From NCBI GenBank assembly GCA_964653855.1, contig CAZZFV010000004.1, positions 1 to 64,000 on the forward strand: 64,000 nucleotides of DNA, given 5' to 3'. The stretch is from RGIG3528 sp964653855. GTDB taxonomy: Bacteria > Bacillota > Clostridia > Lachnospirales > Lachnospiraceae. The notes beneath the pieces were generated by a model, which was given only the letters and a program-made list of their open reading frames with translations, was not told the origin of the DNA and did no database searches. Shown piece after piece: positions 56,954-64,000 of the stretch (the stretch's first letter is position 1; the number at the start of each line of letters is the position of its first letter). Position numbers and translations under genes: made by a program.

Positions 56954-58849
56954 TTAAACTTCTCTGAAGTCACCGTCAACAACGTCATCGTTCTTTCCGT
57001 TGTTTCCCGCATTCTGTGTATAGTCGGCATTCTGTGTATAAGCCTCACCGCCCATATTGCCTGCACCTGCTGAATTTCCTGCGCCCTGATTCTGCTCATA
57101 AAGCTTTGCGAAAAGCGTCTGTGCGGACTGCATAAGTCTTTCCTTTGCGGCCTTTAGGTCGTTAACTTCGTTCTGAGTCATAACCTCGGGATTTGCCTTG
57201 TTTACAAGGTCCTTGAGGTTTTCAAGATCACGCTTTACCGTTTCCTTTTCTGATTCCGAAAGCTTGTCGCCGACATCGGTCAAAGTCTTTTCTGTCTGGA
57301 ATACAAACGAATCGCACTCGTTTTTTGTGTCAACGGCATCCTTTCTTCTCTTGTCTTCCGCTTCATATTGAGCGGCTTCCTTAACTGCCTTCTCGATTTC
57401 GGCATCCGAAAGATTTGTGCCGGATGTGATTGTGATATGCTGTTCCTTGCCTGTGCCGAGATCCTTTGCGGATACGTTTACGATACCGTTTGCATCGATA
57501 TCGAAGGTAACTTCAATCTGCGGTACTCCTCTGGGAGCTGCCGGAATTCCGTCGAGTCTGAACATACCGAGCGACTTGTTGTCCTTGGCGAACTGTCTTT
57601 CCCCCTGTACGATGTTGATATCAACGGCTGTCTGTCCGTCTGCCGCTGTAGAGAATACCTGACTCTTCTTTGTGGGAATCGTTGTATTCTTCTCGATAAG
57701 ATGTGTTGCTACACCGCCGAGCGTTTCGATTGAAAGCGTAAGAGGTGTAACATCAAGAAGAAGGATGTCGCCCGCACCGGCATCACCGGCAAGCTTACCG
57801 CCCTGAATCGATGCACCGATTGCTACGCACTCATCGGGGTTAAGGCTCTTTGAAGGCTCCTGACCGGTCATCTGACGAACAAGTTCCTGAACTGCGGGGA
57901 TTCTCGTTGAACCGCCGACAAGAAGTACCTTGCCGAGATCCGATGCACGAAGTCCGGCATCGTTAAGTGCCGTCTGAACAGGTCCTCTTGTTGCTTCAAC
58001 AAGGTCTCTTGTAAGTTCATCAAACTTAGCTCTCGTAAGTGTTATGTCAAGGTGCTTGGGTCCGTCCTGTGTTGCCGTGATGAAAGGAAGGTTGATGTTT
58101 GTCTGTGTCTGTGTCGAAAGTTCCTTCTTTGCCTTTTCTGCGGCTTCCTTAATTCTCTGAACGGCCATCTTGTCGGTCGAAAGATCGATTCCGTCAGATT
58201 TCTTGAATTCGTCCATCAAGTATCTCATAACTCTGTCATCAAAGTCATCGCCGCCGAGTCTGTTGTTGCCGGCCGTTGCAAGAACTTCGATAACACCGTC
58301 GCCGATATCGATGATTGAAACATCGAACGTACCGCCGCCGAGGTCATAAACCATTATCTTTTGTTCTTTTTCATTATCGAGTCCGTATGCAAGCGCTGCG
58401 GCTGTGGGCTCGTTGATGATTCTCTTAACATCGAGTCCGGCAATCTTACCCGCATCCTTTGTTGCCTGACGCTGTGCATCGTTGAAATATGCAGGAACCG
58501 TAATTACGGCTTCCGTAACCTTTTCACCGAGATAAGCCTCCGCATCCGCTTTCAGCTTTTGAAGAATCATTGCGGAGATTTCCTGAGGTGTATACTTTTT
58601 GTCATCGATTGAAACTCTGTAATCGGAGCCCATGTGTCTCTTAATTGAAGAAATTGTCTTCTCCGAGTTTGTAACCGCCTGACGACGTGCGGCATCACCG
58701 ACAAGTCTTTCGCCTGTCTTTGTGAATGCGACAACCGAAGGTGTCGTTCTGTTGCCGTCGGGGTTTGTTATAACTACCGGCTTACCGCCTTCCATAACGG
58801 CTACGCATGAATTTGTTGTACCAAGGTCAATACCTATAATCTTGCTCAT
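56954..58849 (-). CDS. dnaK: Chaperone protein DnaK (Hsp70)
   Basis: A 631-residue Hsp70. The N-terminal IIGIDLGTTNSCVAVMEGG, MVYDLGGGTFDVSI and LLVGGSTRIPAVQ motifs show an intact ATPase, and the substrate-binding domain and helical lid follow. The tail is Asn/Gly-rich and ends in the acidic DDVVDGDFREV, typical of Firmicutes. Length is normal. It lies 19 bases after grpE and is under HrcA/CIRCE control. Confidence 0.98.
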   Translation of the reverse strand: MSKIIGIDLGTTNSCVAVMEGGKPVVITNPDGNRTTPSVVAFTKTGERLVGDAARRQAVTNSEKTISSIKRHMGSDYRVSIDDKKYTPQEISAMILQKLKADAEAYLGEKVTEAVITVPAYFNDAQRQATKDAGKIAGLDVKRIINEPTAAALAYGLDNEKEQKIMVYDLGGGTFDVSIIDIGDGVIEVLATAGNNRLGGDDFDDRVMRYLMDEFKKSDGIDLSTDKMAVQRIKEAAEKAKKELSTQTQTNINLPFITATQDGPKHLDITLTRAKFDELTRDLVEATRGPVQTALNDAGLRASDLGKVLLVGGSTRIPAVQELVRQMTGQEPSKSLNPDECVAIGASIQGGKLAGDAGAGDILLLDVTPLTLSIETLGGVATHLIEKNTTIPTKKSQVFSTAADGQTAVDINIVQGERQFAKDNKSLGMFRLDGIPAAPRGVPQIEVTFDIDANGIVNVSAKDLGTGKEQHITITSGTNLSDAEIEKAVKEAAQYEAEDKRRKDAVDTKNECDSFVFQTEKTLTDVGDKLSESEKETVKRDLENLKDLVNKANPEVMTQNEVNDLKAAKERLMQSAQTLFAKLYEQNQGAGNSAGAGNMGGEAYTQNADYTQNAGNNGKNDDVVDGDFREV

Positions 58850-58868
58850 ATTTTTATCCTCCTGTAAT

Positions 58869-59549
58869 TTAGTTGGCTACTTTAACCATTGAATGTCTTA
58901 CCACTGTGTCTTTATAAAAATAACCCTTTTGGAAAACTTCGACTACCGTATTTTCTTTTTCGTTTTCGTCATCCACATGCATTACCGCATTGTGGAGATC
59001 GGGGTTAAATTCCTTGTTTAATGCATCTATTTCTTTAAGACCCGCATCGGATAAGCTTGTCATCATTTGCTTATAAACCTTATCCATTCCGGCAACAAAA
59101 GGCTGTTGCAATTCTTCTTCCGTAAGTCCCTTAAAACCTCTTTCGAAGTTATCGAGCACCGGAAGTATTTTTTCCACAATTGCTTTCGCACCGAGATCAA
59201 ACATCATTGCCTTTTCTTTTTCGGTTCGTTTTCTGAAATTGTCGAACTCAGCCATCTGACGTGCCACTCTGTCCGTAAGTTCTTCTATCTTTTCGTCTTT
59301 CGGGTCTTTCTTGTTTTTCTTCGAAAAGAAAGATTTGCCTTCTTTTGCCTTATCTTTTTTGTCTTCGTCCTTTACTTCCGTATTTTCTTCGGATTCAACA
59401 GCCTTCTCGGATTCTTCGTTTTTTTCCGTTTTCACTTCCTCGGAATCTTTGTTTAAATCCTTGTTTTCTTCAGGACCTGCGGAGTTTTCAATATTTTCTT
59501 TGTTTTCCGCTTCACTTTTCAACTCTTCCGTATTTTCTTTATCGTTCAA
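58869..59549 (-). CDS. grpE: Nucleotide exchange factor GrpE
   Basis: A 226-residue GrpE. An acidic, Glu/Lys-rich region of about 85 residues leads into a coiled coil and the conserved FDNFRKRTEKEKAMMFDLG and C-terminal KGYFYKDTVVRHSMVKVAN. It releases ADP from DnaK. The acidic N-terminus is longer than usual. I chose TTG at 59549, which is 8 bases after AAAGGAG; an earlier TTG at 59567 and a GTG at 59558 are in frame, but the ribosome site overlaps them. It begins 18 bases after hrcA. Confidence 0.95.
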   Translation of the reverse strand: MNDKENTEELKSEAENKENIENSAGPEENKDLNKDSEEVKTEKNEESEKAVESEENTEVKDEDKKDKAKEGKSFFSKKNKKDPKDEKIEELTDRVARQMAEFDNFRKRTEKEKAMMFDLGAKAIVEKILPVLDNFERGFKGLTEEELQQPFVAGMDKVYKQMMTSLSDAGLKEIDALNKEFNPDLHNAVMHVDDENEKENTVVEVFQKGYFYKDTVVRHSMVKVAN

Positions 59550-59567
59550 AGCATTCACTCCTTTCAA

Positions 59568-60584
59568 CTATTTTTTAATCAGCTCATCGATTTGATTTCT
59601 TATCGTGGTGAGCGCCGAAACAACCTTTTCATAGTCCATTCTCTTCGGACCCACTATTCCGAACTTTCCGTACATTCCGTCCGCAAGCTCATACGTTGCG
59701 GTAACAACCGAACAATCCTTCATCGAATCAACCGTAACCTCATCGCCTATGTAAACCTGGATTCCGTCTTTTTCCTCATCCTTCTTCATAAGCTCGGTAA
59801 GCTCTTTTTTGTCTTCAATCTCATAAAGAATATCAGATGCATTGTTACCGTCAAAAAGCTCCGGATATTTCAAAATGTTTGTCGCACCGCTCGTATAAAC
59901 CTTTATCTTTTCTTCTTCGCCGAGCGCCGCCGCAACCGCATCAAGAACGTTGTTCACGATCGAATCCATGCCTTCCGACTGCTTTTTCATATTTTGGATG
60001 ATTTCCAAATTAATTTCGGTAAGGTCAAGTCCCTGCAAATAGGTGTTAAGCATCAGGTTAAGCTTAAGAAGTGTTTCTTTGTCAATCGGATGATCGATAT
60101 CGATTACCTTGTTCTTTACTATGTTTCCTTCAATCAGGATAACCACAAGAATTGAAGTTTCGTTTATATCGGTAAGCTGTACAAATTTGATTTTTTTGCT
60201 TCTGAGCATCGGCGTCGTAACCATCGCCGTGTAATTTGTACAAGCCGCAAGAAGCTTCGTTGCCTGTTCGAGAAGAGTTTCCATCTTGTCCGCTTTTTCA
60301 AGGAAAATGTTTTTGACTTCCTTAATTTCGGCATCCTTGCTTTCCATCATCTTGTCAACGTAAAGCCTGTAGGCCTTGTCCGTCGGAATACGTCCGGAAG
60401 AAGTATGGGGAGATGTGATATAACCCATTTCCTCAAGGTCGCTCATCTCATTTCTTATCGTTGCCGAAGAAAGATTAAGGTCCGTAAACTTTGATATCGT
60501 ACGTGAACCGACCGGCTCACCCGTTTCAAGGTAGTTACTGATTATTGCCTTTAGTATCGTCCATTTTCTGTCATCAAGTTCCAC
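59568..60584 (-). CDS. hrcA: Heat-inducible transcription repressor HrcA
   Basis: A 338-residue repressor that binds CIRCE and senses protein-folding stress through GroEL. The winged helix is at the N-terminus (SRTISKFTDLNLSSATIRNE, then MSDLEEMGYI) and the GAF-like domain follows. The start is best set at GTG 60584, eight bases after AAAGGAAG: it yields VELDDRKWTILKAI, which fits the family start. A longer frame begins with a TTG within the CIRCE element and is not credible. It leads the hrcA-grpE-dnaK-dnaJ operon and represses its own promoter. Confidence 0.96.
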   Translation of the reverse strand: MELDDRKWTILKAIISNYLETGEPVGSRTISKFTDLNLSSATIRNEMSDLEEMGYITSPHTSSGRIPTDKAYRLYVDKMMESKDAEIKEVKNIFLEKADKMETLLEQATKLLAACTNYTAMVTTPMLRSKKIKFVQLTDINETSILVVILIEGNIVKNKVIDIDHPIDKETLLKLNLMLNTYLQGLDLTEINLEIIQNMKKQSEGMDSIVNNVLDAVAAALGEEEKIKVYTSGATNILKYPELFDGNNASDILYEIEDKKELTELMKKDEEKDGIQVYIGDEVTVDSMKDCSVVTATYELADGMYGKFGIVGPKRMDYEKVVSALTTIRNQIDELIKK

Positions 60585-60624
60585 CTTTTCACTTCCTTTC
60601 CGCAATTGTACGAATTTTTGATTG

Positions 60625-60651
60625 TTAGCACTCAAATATCAAGAGTGCTAA
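60625..60651. promoter_or_regulatory. CIRCE operator 1, perfect
   Basis: TTAGCACTC-N9-GAGTGCTAA, an exact match to the CIRCE consensus. It lies directly downstream of the expected start of transcription, which is near 60656. Confidence 0.96.
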
Positions 60652-60662
60652 ATCATGAATAC

Positions 60663-60691
60663 AAGATACCATTAGCACTCTCTTTTGTCAA
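60663..60691 (-). promoter_or_regulatory. Promoter of the hrcA-grpE-dnaK-dnaJ operon
   Basis: Minus-strand TTGACA (60686-60691) and TATCTT (60663-60668), spacer 17. The -35 lies within CIRCE 2. Confidence 0.75.
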
Positions 60692-60698
60692 GTGCTAA
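60672..60698. promoter_or_regulatory. CIRCE operator 2, one mismatch
   Basis: TTAGCACTC-N9-AAGTGCTAA differs from consensus only at the first base of the right arm. It covers the -35 and spacer of the hrcA promoter. Confidence 0.9.
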
Positions 60699-60741
60699 TA
60701 TTAATTTTTTTCAATAAAATTTAAATAAAAAAAATCGGCTA

Positions 60742-60770
60742 TTTACTTTAGTATTTCAAAGTGTTAAAAT
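60742..60770 (+). promoter_or_regulatory. Promoter candidate for yerC-like gene
   Basis: TTTACT (60742-60747) and TAAAAT (60765-60770), spacer 17, with an extended TGT before the -10. Confidence 0.5.
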
Positions 60771-60813
60771 ACAAAAGCGTTAGATTATTATTCCTTTAAG
60801 GAGGATTTAAAAA

Positions 60814-61158
60814 ATGAGTATCAATCTGAAAACACCCGCCGTAGATTATTTCTTTGACGCGGTTTTAAGCCTCAGCAATCGCGAAGAATGTTACAAATTC
60901 TTTGAAGACATATGCACCGTAAACGAAATTCTTTCATTTGCCCAGCGTTTTGAAGTTGCATCGATGTTGCGTGCAAAAAAGACATATCTTGAAATTGCCG
61001 AAGAAACGGGAGCTTCAACCGCAACAATAAGCCGTGTGAACCGTTCCTTAAATTACGGAAACGACGGATACGATATGGCATTTTCGAGACTCCCAGAACC
61101 TCCCTACAACCATTCGAAAGAATCGAAGGAATCGGAAGAGCCGGGCGAAAGCAAATAA
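60814..61158 (+). CDS. YerC/YecD-type TrpR-related protein
   Basis: A 114-residue protein of the YerC/YecD family, related to the Trp repressor fold. The helix-turn-helix is at about residues 55-80 (TYLEIAEETGASTATISRVN). The tail is Ser/Glu-rich with a repeated KES motif and probably disordered. In many Firmicutes this gene is next to pcrA, as here, but convergent. No trp operon is near, so its ligand and target are unknown. It has AAGGAGGATTT before ATG 60814. Confidence 0.88.
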   Translation: MSINLKTPAVDYFFDAVLSLSNREECYKFFEDICTVNEILSFAQRFEVASMLRAKKTYLEIAEETGASTATISRVNRSLNYGNDGYDMAFSRLPEPPYNHSKESKESEEPGESK

Positions 61159-61166
61159 TAATGTAC

Positions 61167-61199
61167 AAAAAAGCGGAGTGATTTTCACTCCGCTTTTTT
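61167..61199. terminator. Bidirectional terminator between yerC-like gene and pcrA
   Basis: A 15-bp stem (AAAAAAGCGGAGTGA with TCACTCCGCTTTTTT) encloses a TTT loop, flanked by A- and T-runs. Confidence 0.92.
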
Positions 61200-61244
61200 T
61201 CACAATTTCACATTTTTGCAATAACCGATTTAAATTTTAACCGA

Positions 61245-63548
61245 TCAATCGACTTTTTTGAGATTTGCAAACTGCGAAAGCATCTTCTTTACGCCGAATT
61301 TTTCGAATTCAACGGTAACTTCATAGTCCTTACCGCCCTTCACAATCGACTGAACGATACCTTTACCGAACTTAATATGTTTTACCGTATCTCCTTCCGC
61401 ATAAGCAAGATTTGCATCACCTACGGATTGATTTATGATCTTACCGTAATTTAAAGAATAAGGCTCTACAGCCAGATCATCTCCGTCATGACGCTTGTAT
61501 CCGTCGTCTCCGTTTGCCTTTGTGTAAGCCGGTGTCGCTTTTTTGATTTCGTTATCCATATCTCTTCTCCTCCCAAAATTATTTACTTTGTCGGCTCCGA
61601 TATCGAGCATATATCTCGGTATCTCGTCTATAAACCTTGACTGTTTGTTGTATTGTGATTCTCCGTAAAGACGGCGTGTCCTTGCGGATGACAAAAAAAG
61701 TTCTTTTCTCGCTCTTGTTATGCCCACATAACAAAGGCGTCTTTCTTCTTCGATTTCTTCCCGTGAATCGCTCGCATAAATCGACATTGAGCTTGGGAAC
61801 AGGCCTTCTTCCATTCCCACAAGAAAAACATAAGGAAACTCAAGTCCCTTGGCATTGTGAAGAGTCATGAGGGAAACATAATTCTTTTCGTCCTCTTCTT
61901 CACCTGATGCCGCTTCCTCGGAATTGAGTCCGCAATATTCCAAAAATCCCGTGAGATCCGCCGAATCCTCTTCCGCTTCGTATTTGGCGGCATAAGATAC
62001 AAGAGCCTCAATATTTTGAACTCTTTCGTCCGCGGTTTCCGGATCGTCTTCTTTTAAGTATTCGATATAGCCCGTCTCATCAAGAATTCTCTTTATGAGA
62101 TTCTTTATGAGGATTCCCGTTTGTTCTTTTTCGTGTCTCAGGCTTTCAATCAAAGCGACAAAAGATTTTATTTTGACACCCGCACGTTCCGCACCCGGAA
62201 TAAAATCTGCACGCGCAAGACCTTCGTAGAACGAAATCTCATTGCTTACGGAATATGCCGAAATCTTTTCTATCGTTGTGGTTCCGATTCCTCGCTTCGG
62301 CACATTTAATATTCTTTTTGTCGCAATATCGTCTTTTGCGTTGTCGATTGTCTTAAGATAAGCGATTACGTCTTTAATTTCGCGTCTTTCAAAGAAGCTT
62401 ACGGTACCTATAGTCTTCGCTTTAATATCGTTACTTCTCATTGCTTTTTCAAAAGAAAGCGACTGAGCATTCGTTCTGTAAAGAACGGCAAAATCCTTAT
62501 ATTCGGCATTTTCCGTTCTCATCAATTCTTTAATTTTTCCGGCGACCCTATCCGCTTCCGCACTTTCGTCTTCGTACATATTATAATGTACGTTTTTGCC
62601 GGACGGATTGGAAGTCCAAAGCTTTTTTTCTTTTCTTTCCGTATTGTTCTTTATAACTTCGTTTGCGACACTCAAGATTTCGGGCGTCGAACGGTAATTT
62701 TGTTCAAGCTTTATGACACGTGCGTCCTTGTAAACCGCATCAAAATTTATGATGTTTTTGATGTTTGCGCCGCGGAATTTGTAAATCGACTGGTCGTCAT
62801 CACCCACAACGCAAATGTTTCTTTCCGTTACGCCCTCATCGTTTACATGACACGCAAGAAGCCTTATAAGCTCGAATTGAGCCGTATTGGTGTCCTGGTA
62901 CTCGTCAACCATGATATAGCAGAATCTGTTTCGGTAATATTTAAGTACGTCGGGATTCGTCTTAAAAAGTTCGACGGTTTTGCAAATCAAATCGTCAAAA
63001 TCAAACGCATTGCTTTGTTTTAATTGCTTTTCGTATTCGGCATACAATGACGCAATCCTTTTTTCGTTGTAATCGTAAGCCGTTTTGGCAAATTCTTCGG
63101 GGCCCACAAGTTCATCCTTCGCGTGGGAAATCGCATTTAAAACCGTTTTTTCCTTTAATTGCTTGGGATCGATGTTTTGCCTCTTCAAAATGTTTTTCAT
63201 GAGCGACTTTTGATCGTCGGAATCATAAATCGTAAAGCTTCTTTCATATCCTATATATTCGCAAAAGCGTCTCAAAATCTTTACGCACGTAGAGTGGAAT
63301 GTGGATACCCAAATGTACTCACTTCCTTCTCCGACCGTCTGCGCCACTCTTTCCTTCATTTCCTTTGCGGCCTTGTTTGTAAACGTTATTGCGAGAATTT
63401 GATACGGAGAAACGTTTCGTTCTTTTATGAGCCATCCTATACGTTCCGTCAAAACTCTCGTTTTTCCGCTCCCCGCTCCCGCAAGTATAAGAAGCGGTCC
63501 CTTGTCGTGATGAACCGCAAGCTGTTGTTCCGTATTAAGTGTCAGCAT
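61245..63548 (-). CDS. pcrA: ATP-dependent DNA helicase PcrA (UvrD/Rep family)
   Basis: A 767-residue SF1A helicase for replication and repair. The helicase motifs are intact: NTEQQLAVHH (Q motif), GAGSGKTRVLTERI (motif I), VDEYQDTN (motif II), VVGDDDQSIYKFRGA (III), then VALLT-like VI region VGITRARKELF. The C-terminal region is long and ends in a small beta domain that binds RNA polymerase in known relatives (DTVKHIKFGKGIVQSI). ATG 63548 has GGGGAG upstream; a TTG three bases earlier is not favoured. It is convergent with yerC. Confidence 0.97.
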   Translation of the reverse strand: MLTLNTEQQLAVHHDKGPLLILAGAGSGKTRVLTERIGWLIKERNVSPYQILAITFTNKAAKEMKERVAQTVGEGSEYIWVSTFHSTCVKILRRFCEYIGYERSFTIYDSDDQKSLMKNILKRQNIDPKQLKEKTVLNAISHAKDELVGPEEFAKTAYDYNEKRIASLYAEYEKQLKQSNAFDFDDLICKTVELFKTNPDVLKYYRNRFCYIMVDEYQDTNTAQFELIRLLACHVNDEGVTERNICVVGDDDQSIYKFRGANIKNIINFDAVYKDARVIKLEQNYRSTPEILSVANEVIKNNTERKEKKLWTSNPSGKNVHYNMYEDESAEADRVAGKIKELMRTENAEYKDFAVLYRTNAQSLSFEKAMRSNDIKAKTIGTVSFFERREIKDVIAYLKTIDNAKDDIATKRILNVPKRGIGTTTIEKISAYSVSNEISFYEGLARADFIPGAERAGVKIKSFVALIESLRHEKEQTGILIKNLIKRILDETGYIEYLKEDDPETADERVQNIEALVSYAAKYEAEEDSADLTGFLEYCGLNSEEAASGEEEDEKNYVSLMTLHNAKGLEFPYVFLVGMEEGLFPSSMSIYASDSREEIEEERRLCYVGITRARKELFLSSARTRRLYGESQYNKQSRFIDEIPRYMLDIGADKVNNFGRRRDMDNEIKKATPAYTKANGDDGYKRHDGDDLAVEPYSLNYGKIINQSVGDANLAYAEGDTVKHIKFGKGIVQSIVKGGKDYEVTVEFEKFGVKKMLSQFANLKKVD

Positions 63549-63582
63549 CAAAACTCCCCTTTATCTTTCCCGTATAAAAATT

Positions 63583-63605
63583 GCCGATCGTATAAAACGA
63601 CCAGC
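63583..63605 (-). terminator. Terminator after the small membrane-protein gene
   Basis: A 9-bp stem with two G-T pairs (GCTGGTCGT/ACGATCGGC), 5-base loop, then AATTTTT on the minus strand. Confidence 0.5.
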
Positions 63606-63666
63606 ATTTTTAATTATAATCGGATTTCATTTTTGTTCATGGCGCATAAACGCACCTTAAAATCAA

Positions 63667-63888
63667 TTATTCCTCAAACTCATCCTGTGTAACTTCGATG
63701 TCTTTGTATTTTTCTCTTACAAGCAATCTGTAAACGGTATAACAAATCGTAAAAACAATCGTTGAAAATCCCACAAACGCGAGTGCAACCTCGAGCGGAT
63801 TTTTCTTTTCTTTTTTCACAACTTTGTTTCCTTTAAGTGCATTAACAAGATCGGTATTGGTTTTAATAAGCTCATCCATACCCGTCAT
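63667..63888 (-). CDS. Small single-pass membrane protein, unknown function
   Basis: A 73-residue protein. A polar, lysine-rich stretch (residues 1-30) is followed by one membrane helix at about 33-55 (VALAFVGFSTIVFTICYTVY) and a charged C-terminal tail ending in acidic residues. I do not recognise the family. ATG at 63888 was chosen because GAGGTG stands six bases upstream; a GTG at 63897 overlaps this site. It has a consensus promoter (63933-63961) and a probable terminator (63583-63605) before pcrA, so it is a single-gene unit. Confidence 0.6.
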   Translation of the reverse strand: MTGMDELIKTNTDLVNALKGNKVVKKEKKNPLEVALAFVGFSTIVFTICYTVYRLLVREKYKDIEVTQDEFEE

Positions 63889-63932
63889 AATTGTCACCTC
63901 TGTCTTAAGTCAAATCCGAAACCTTATGTTTG

Positions 63933-63961
63933 ATTTTAATATCTAAACCCGAAACTGTCAA
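63933..63961 (-). promoter_or_regulatory. Promoter of the small membrane-protein gene
   Basis: Minus-strand TTGACA (63956-63961) and TAAAAT (63933-63938), spacer 17. Confidence 0.65.
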
Positions 63962-64000
63962 TCACGAACTTACTTCAAATCATGATTTTTTCGGTTCCAA

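Noticed and set aside
59592..60155. 187-residue ORF antisense to hrcA
   Set aside because: It is fully inside hrcA on the other strand, lacks a ribosome site and has an unnatural, Arg/Cys/Phe-rich composition.

Overview
The window reads as chromosomal DNA of a low-GC Gram-positive anaerobe in the class Clostridia, most like a Lachnospiraceae member. This rests on the AT-rich composition, the many AGGAGG-type ribosome binding sites, a pta-ackA acetate pathway, a type 2 galT, and clostridial housekeeping neighbourhoods (yloU-fakA-recG, zapA-U32, hrcA-grpE-dnaK-dnaJ with CIRCE). Most genes lie on the minus strand, so the usual order of transcription runs from high to low coordinates. No rRNA, prophage, transposase, integrase or CRISPR array was found. 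There is one tRNA, tRNA-Leu(CAA).

Layout. 1-7662: DNA/cell-cycle operon (anti-sigma-like zinc-finger protein, polA, coaE, FtsA-like ATPase, WalJ-type hydrolase, ACT protein, PFL protein cut by the left edge). 7692-12496: a four-gene ABC/CPBP-protease/surface-protein cassette with its own consensus promoter, bracketed by perfect 43-bp direct repeats beside tRNA-Leu; this is the most likely acquired and least familiar system here. 12552-20763: tRNA-Leu, comFB-like gene, NUDIX, U32 peptidase, zapA, ruvB-ruvA with two small companions, and a DEDD exonuclease-like gene. 20844-25312: rpmF, yceD, ackA, pta and divergent tmcAL. 25464-37679: coiled-coil protein, coaD, rsmD, a block of three glycosyltransferase genes plus an AAA+ ATPase lodged between rsmD and recG, then recG, fakA, yloU, rpmB and rpsO. 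37852-40538: DUF1015 protein, folate-type ECF S component and signal peptidase I.

40817-48977 is a sugar region: galK-galT with its own promoter, a GH3 glucosidase with a GPH-family symporter, and a divergent AraC-type regulator with an operator-like palindrome. Between galK and the symporter sits an unusually compact unit: consensus promoter, structured leader, 29-codon hydrophobic ORF and terminator. 48950-52849 encodes a heterodimeric ABC exporter with a small zinc-ribbon protein. 52932-60698 carries an HAD phosphatase, cysteine desulfurase, rsmE and the HrcA/CIRCE heat-shock operon. 60814-63888 has a TrpR-related YerC protein, the PcrA helicase and a small membrane protein.

The central metabolic genes fit together: glucosides enter through the symporter and are cleaved by the cytoplasmic GH3 enzyme, galactose goes through GalK/GalT, and acetyl-CoA is converted to acetate with ATP by Pta/AckA. 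Functions are assigned from recognisable motifs and family knowledge; no database search was run.
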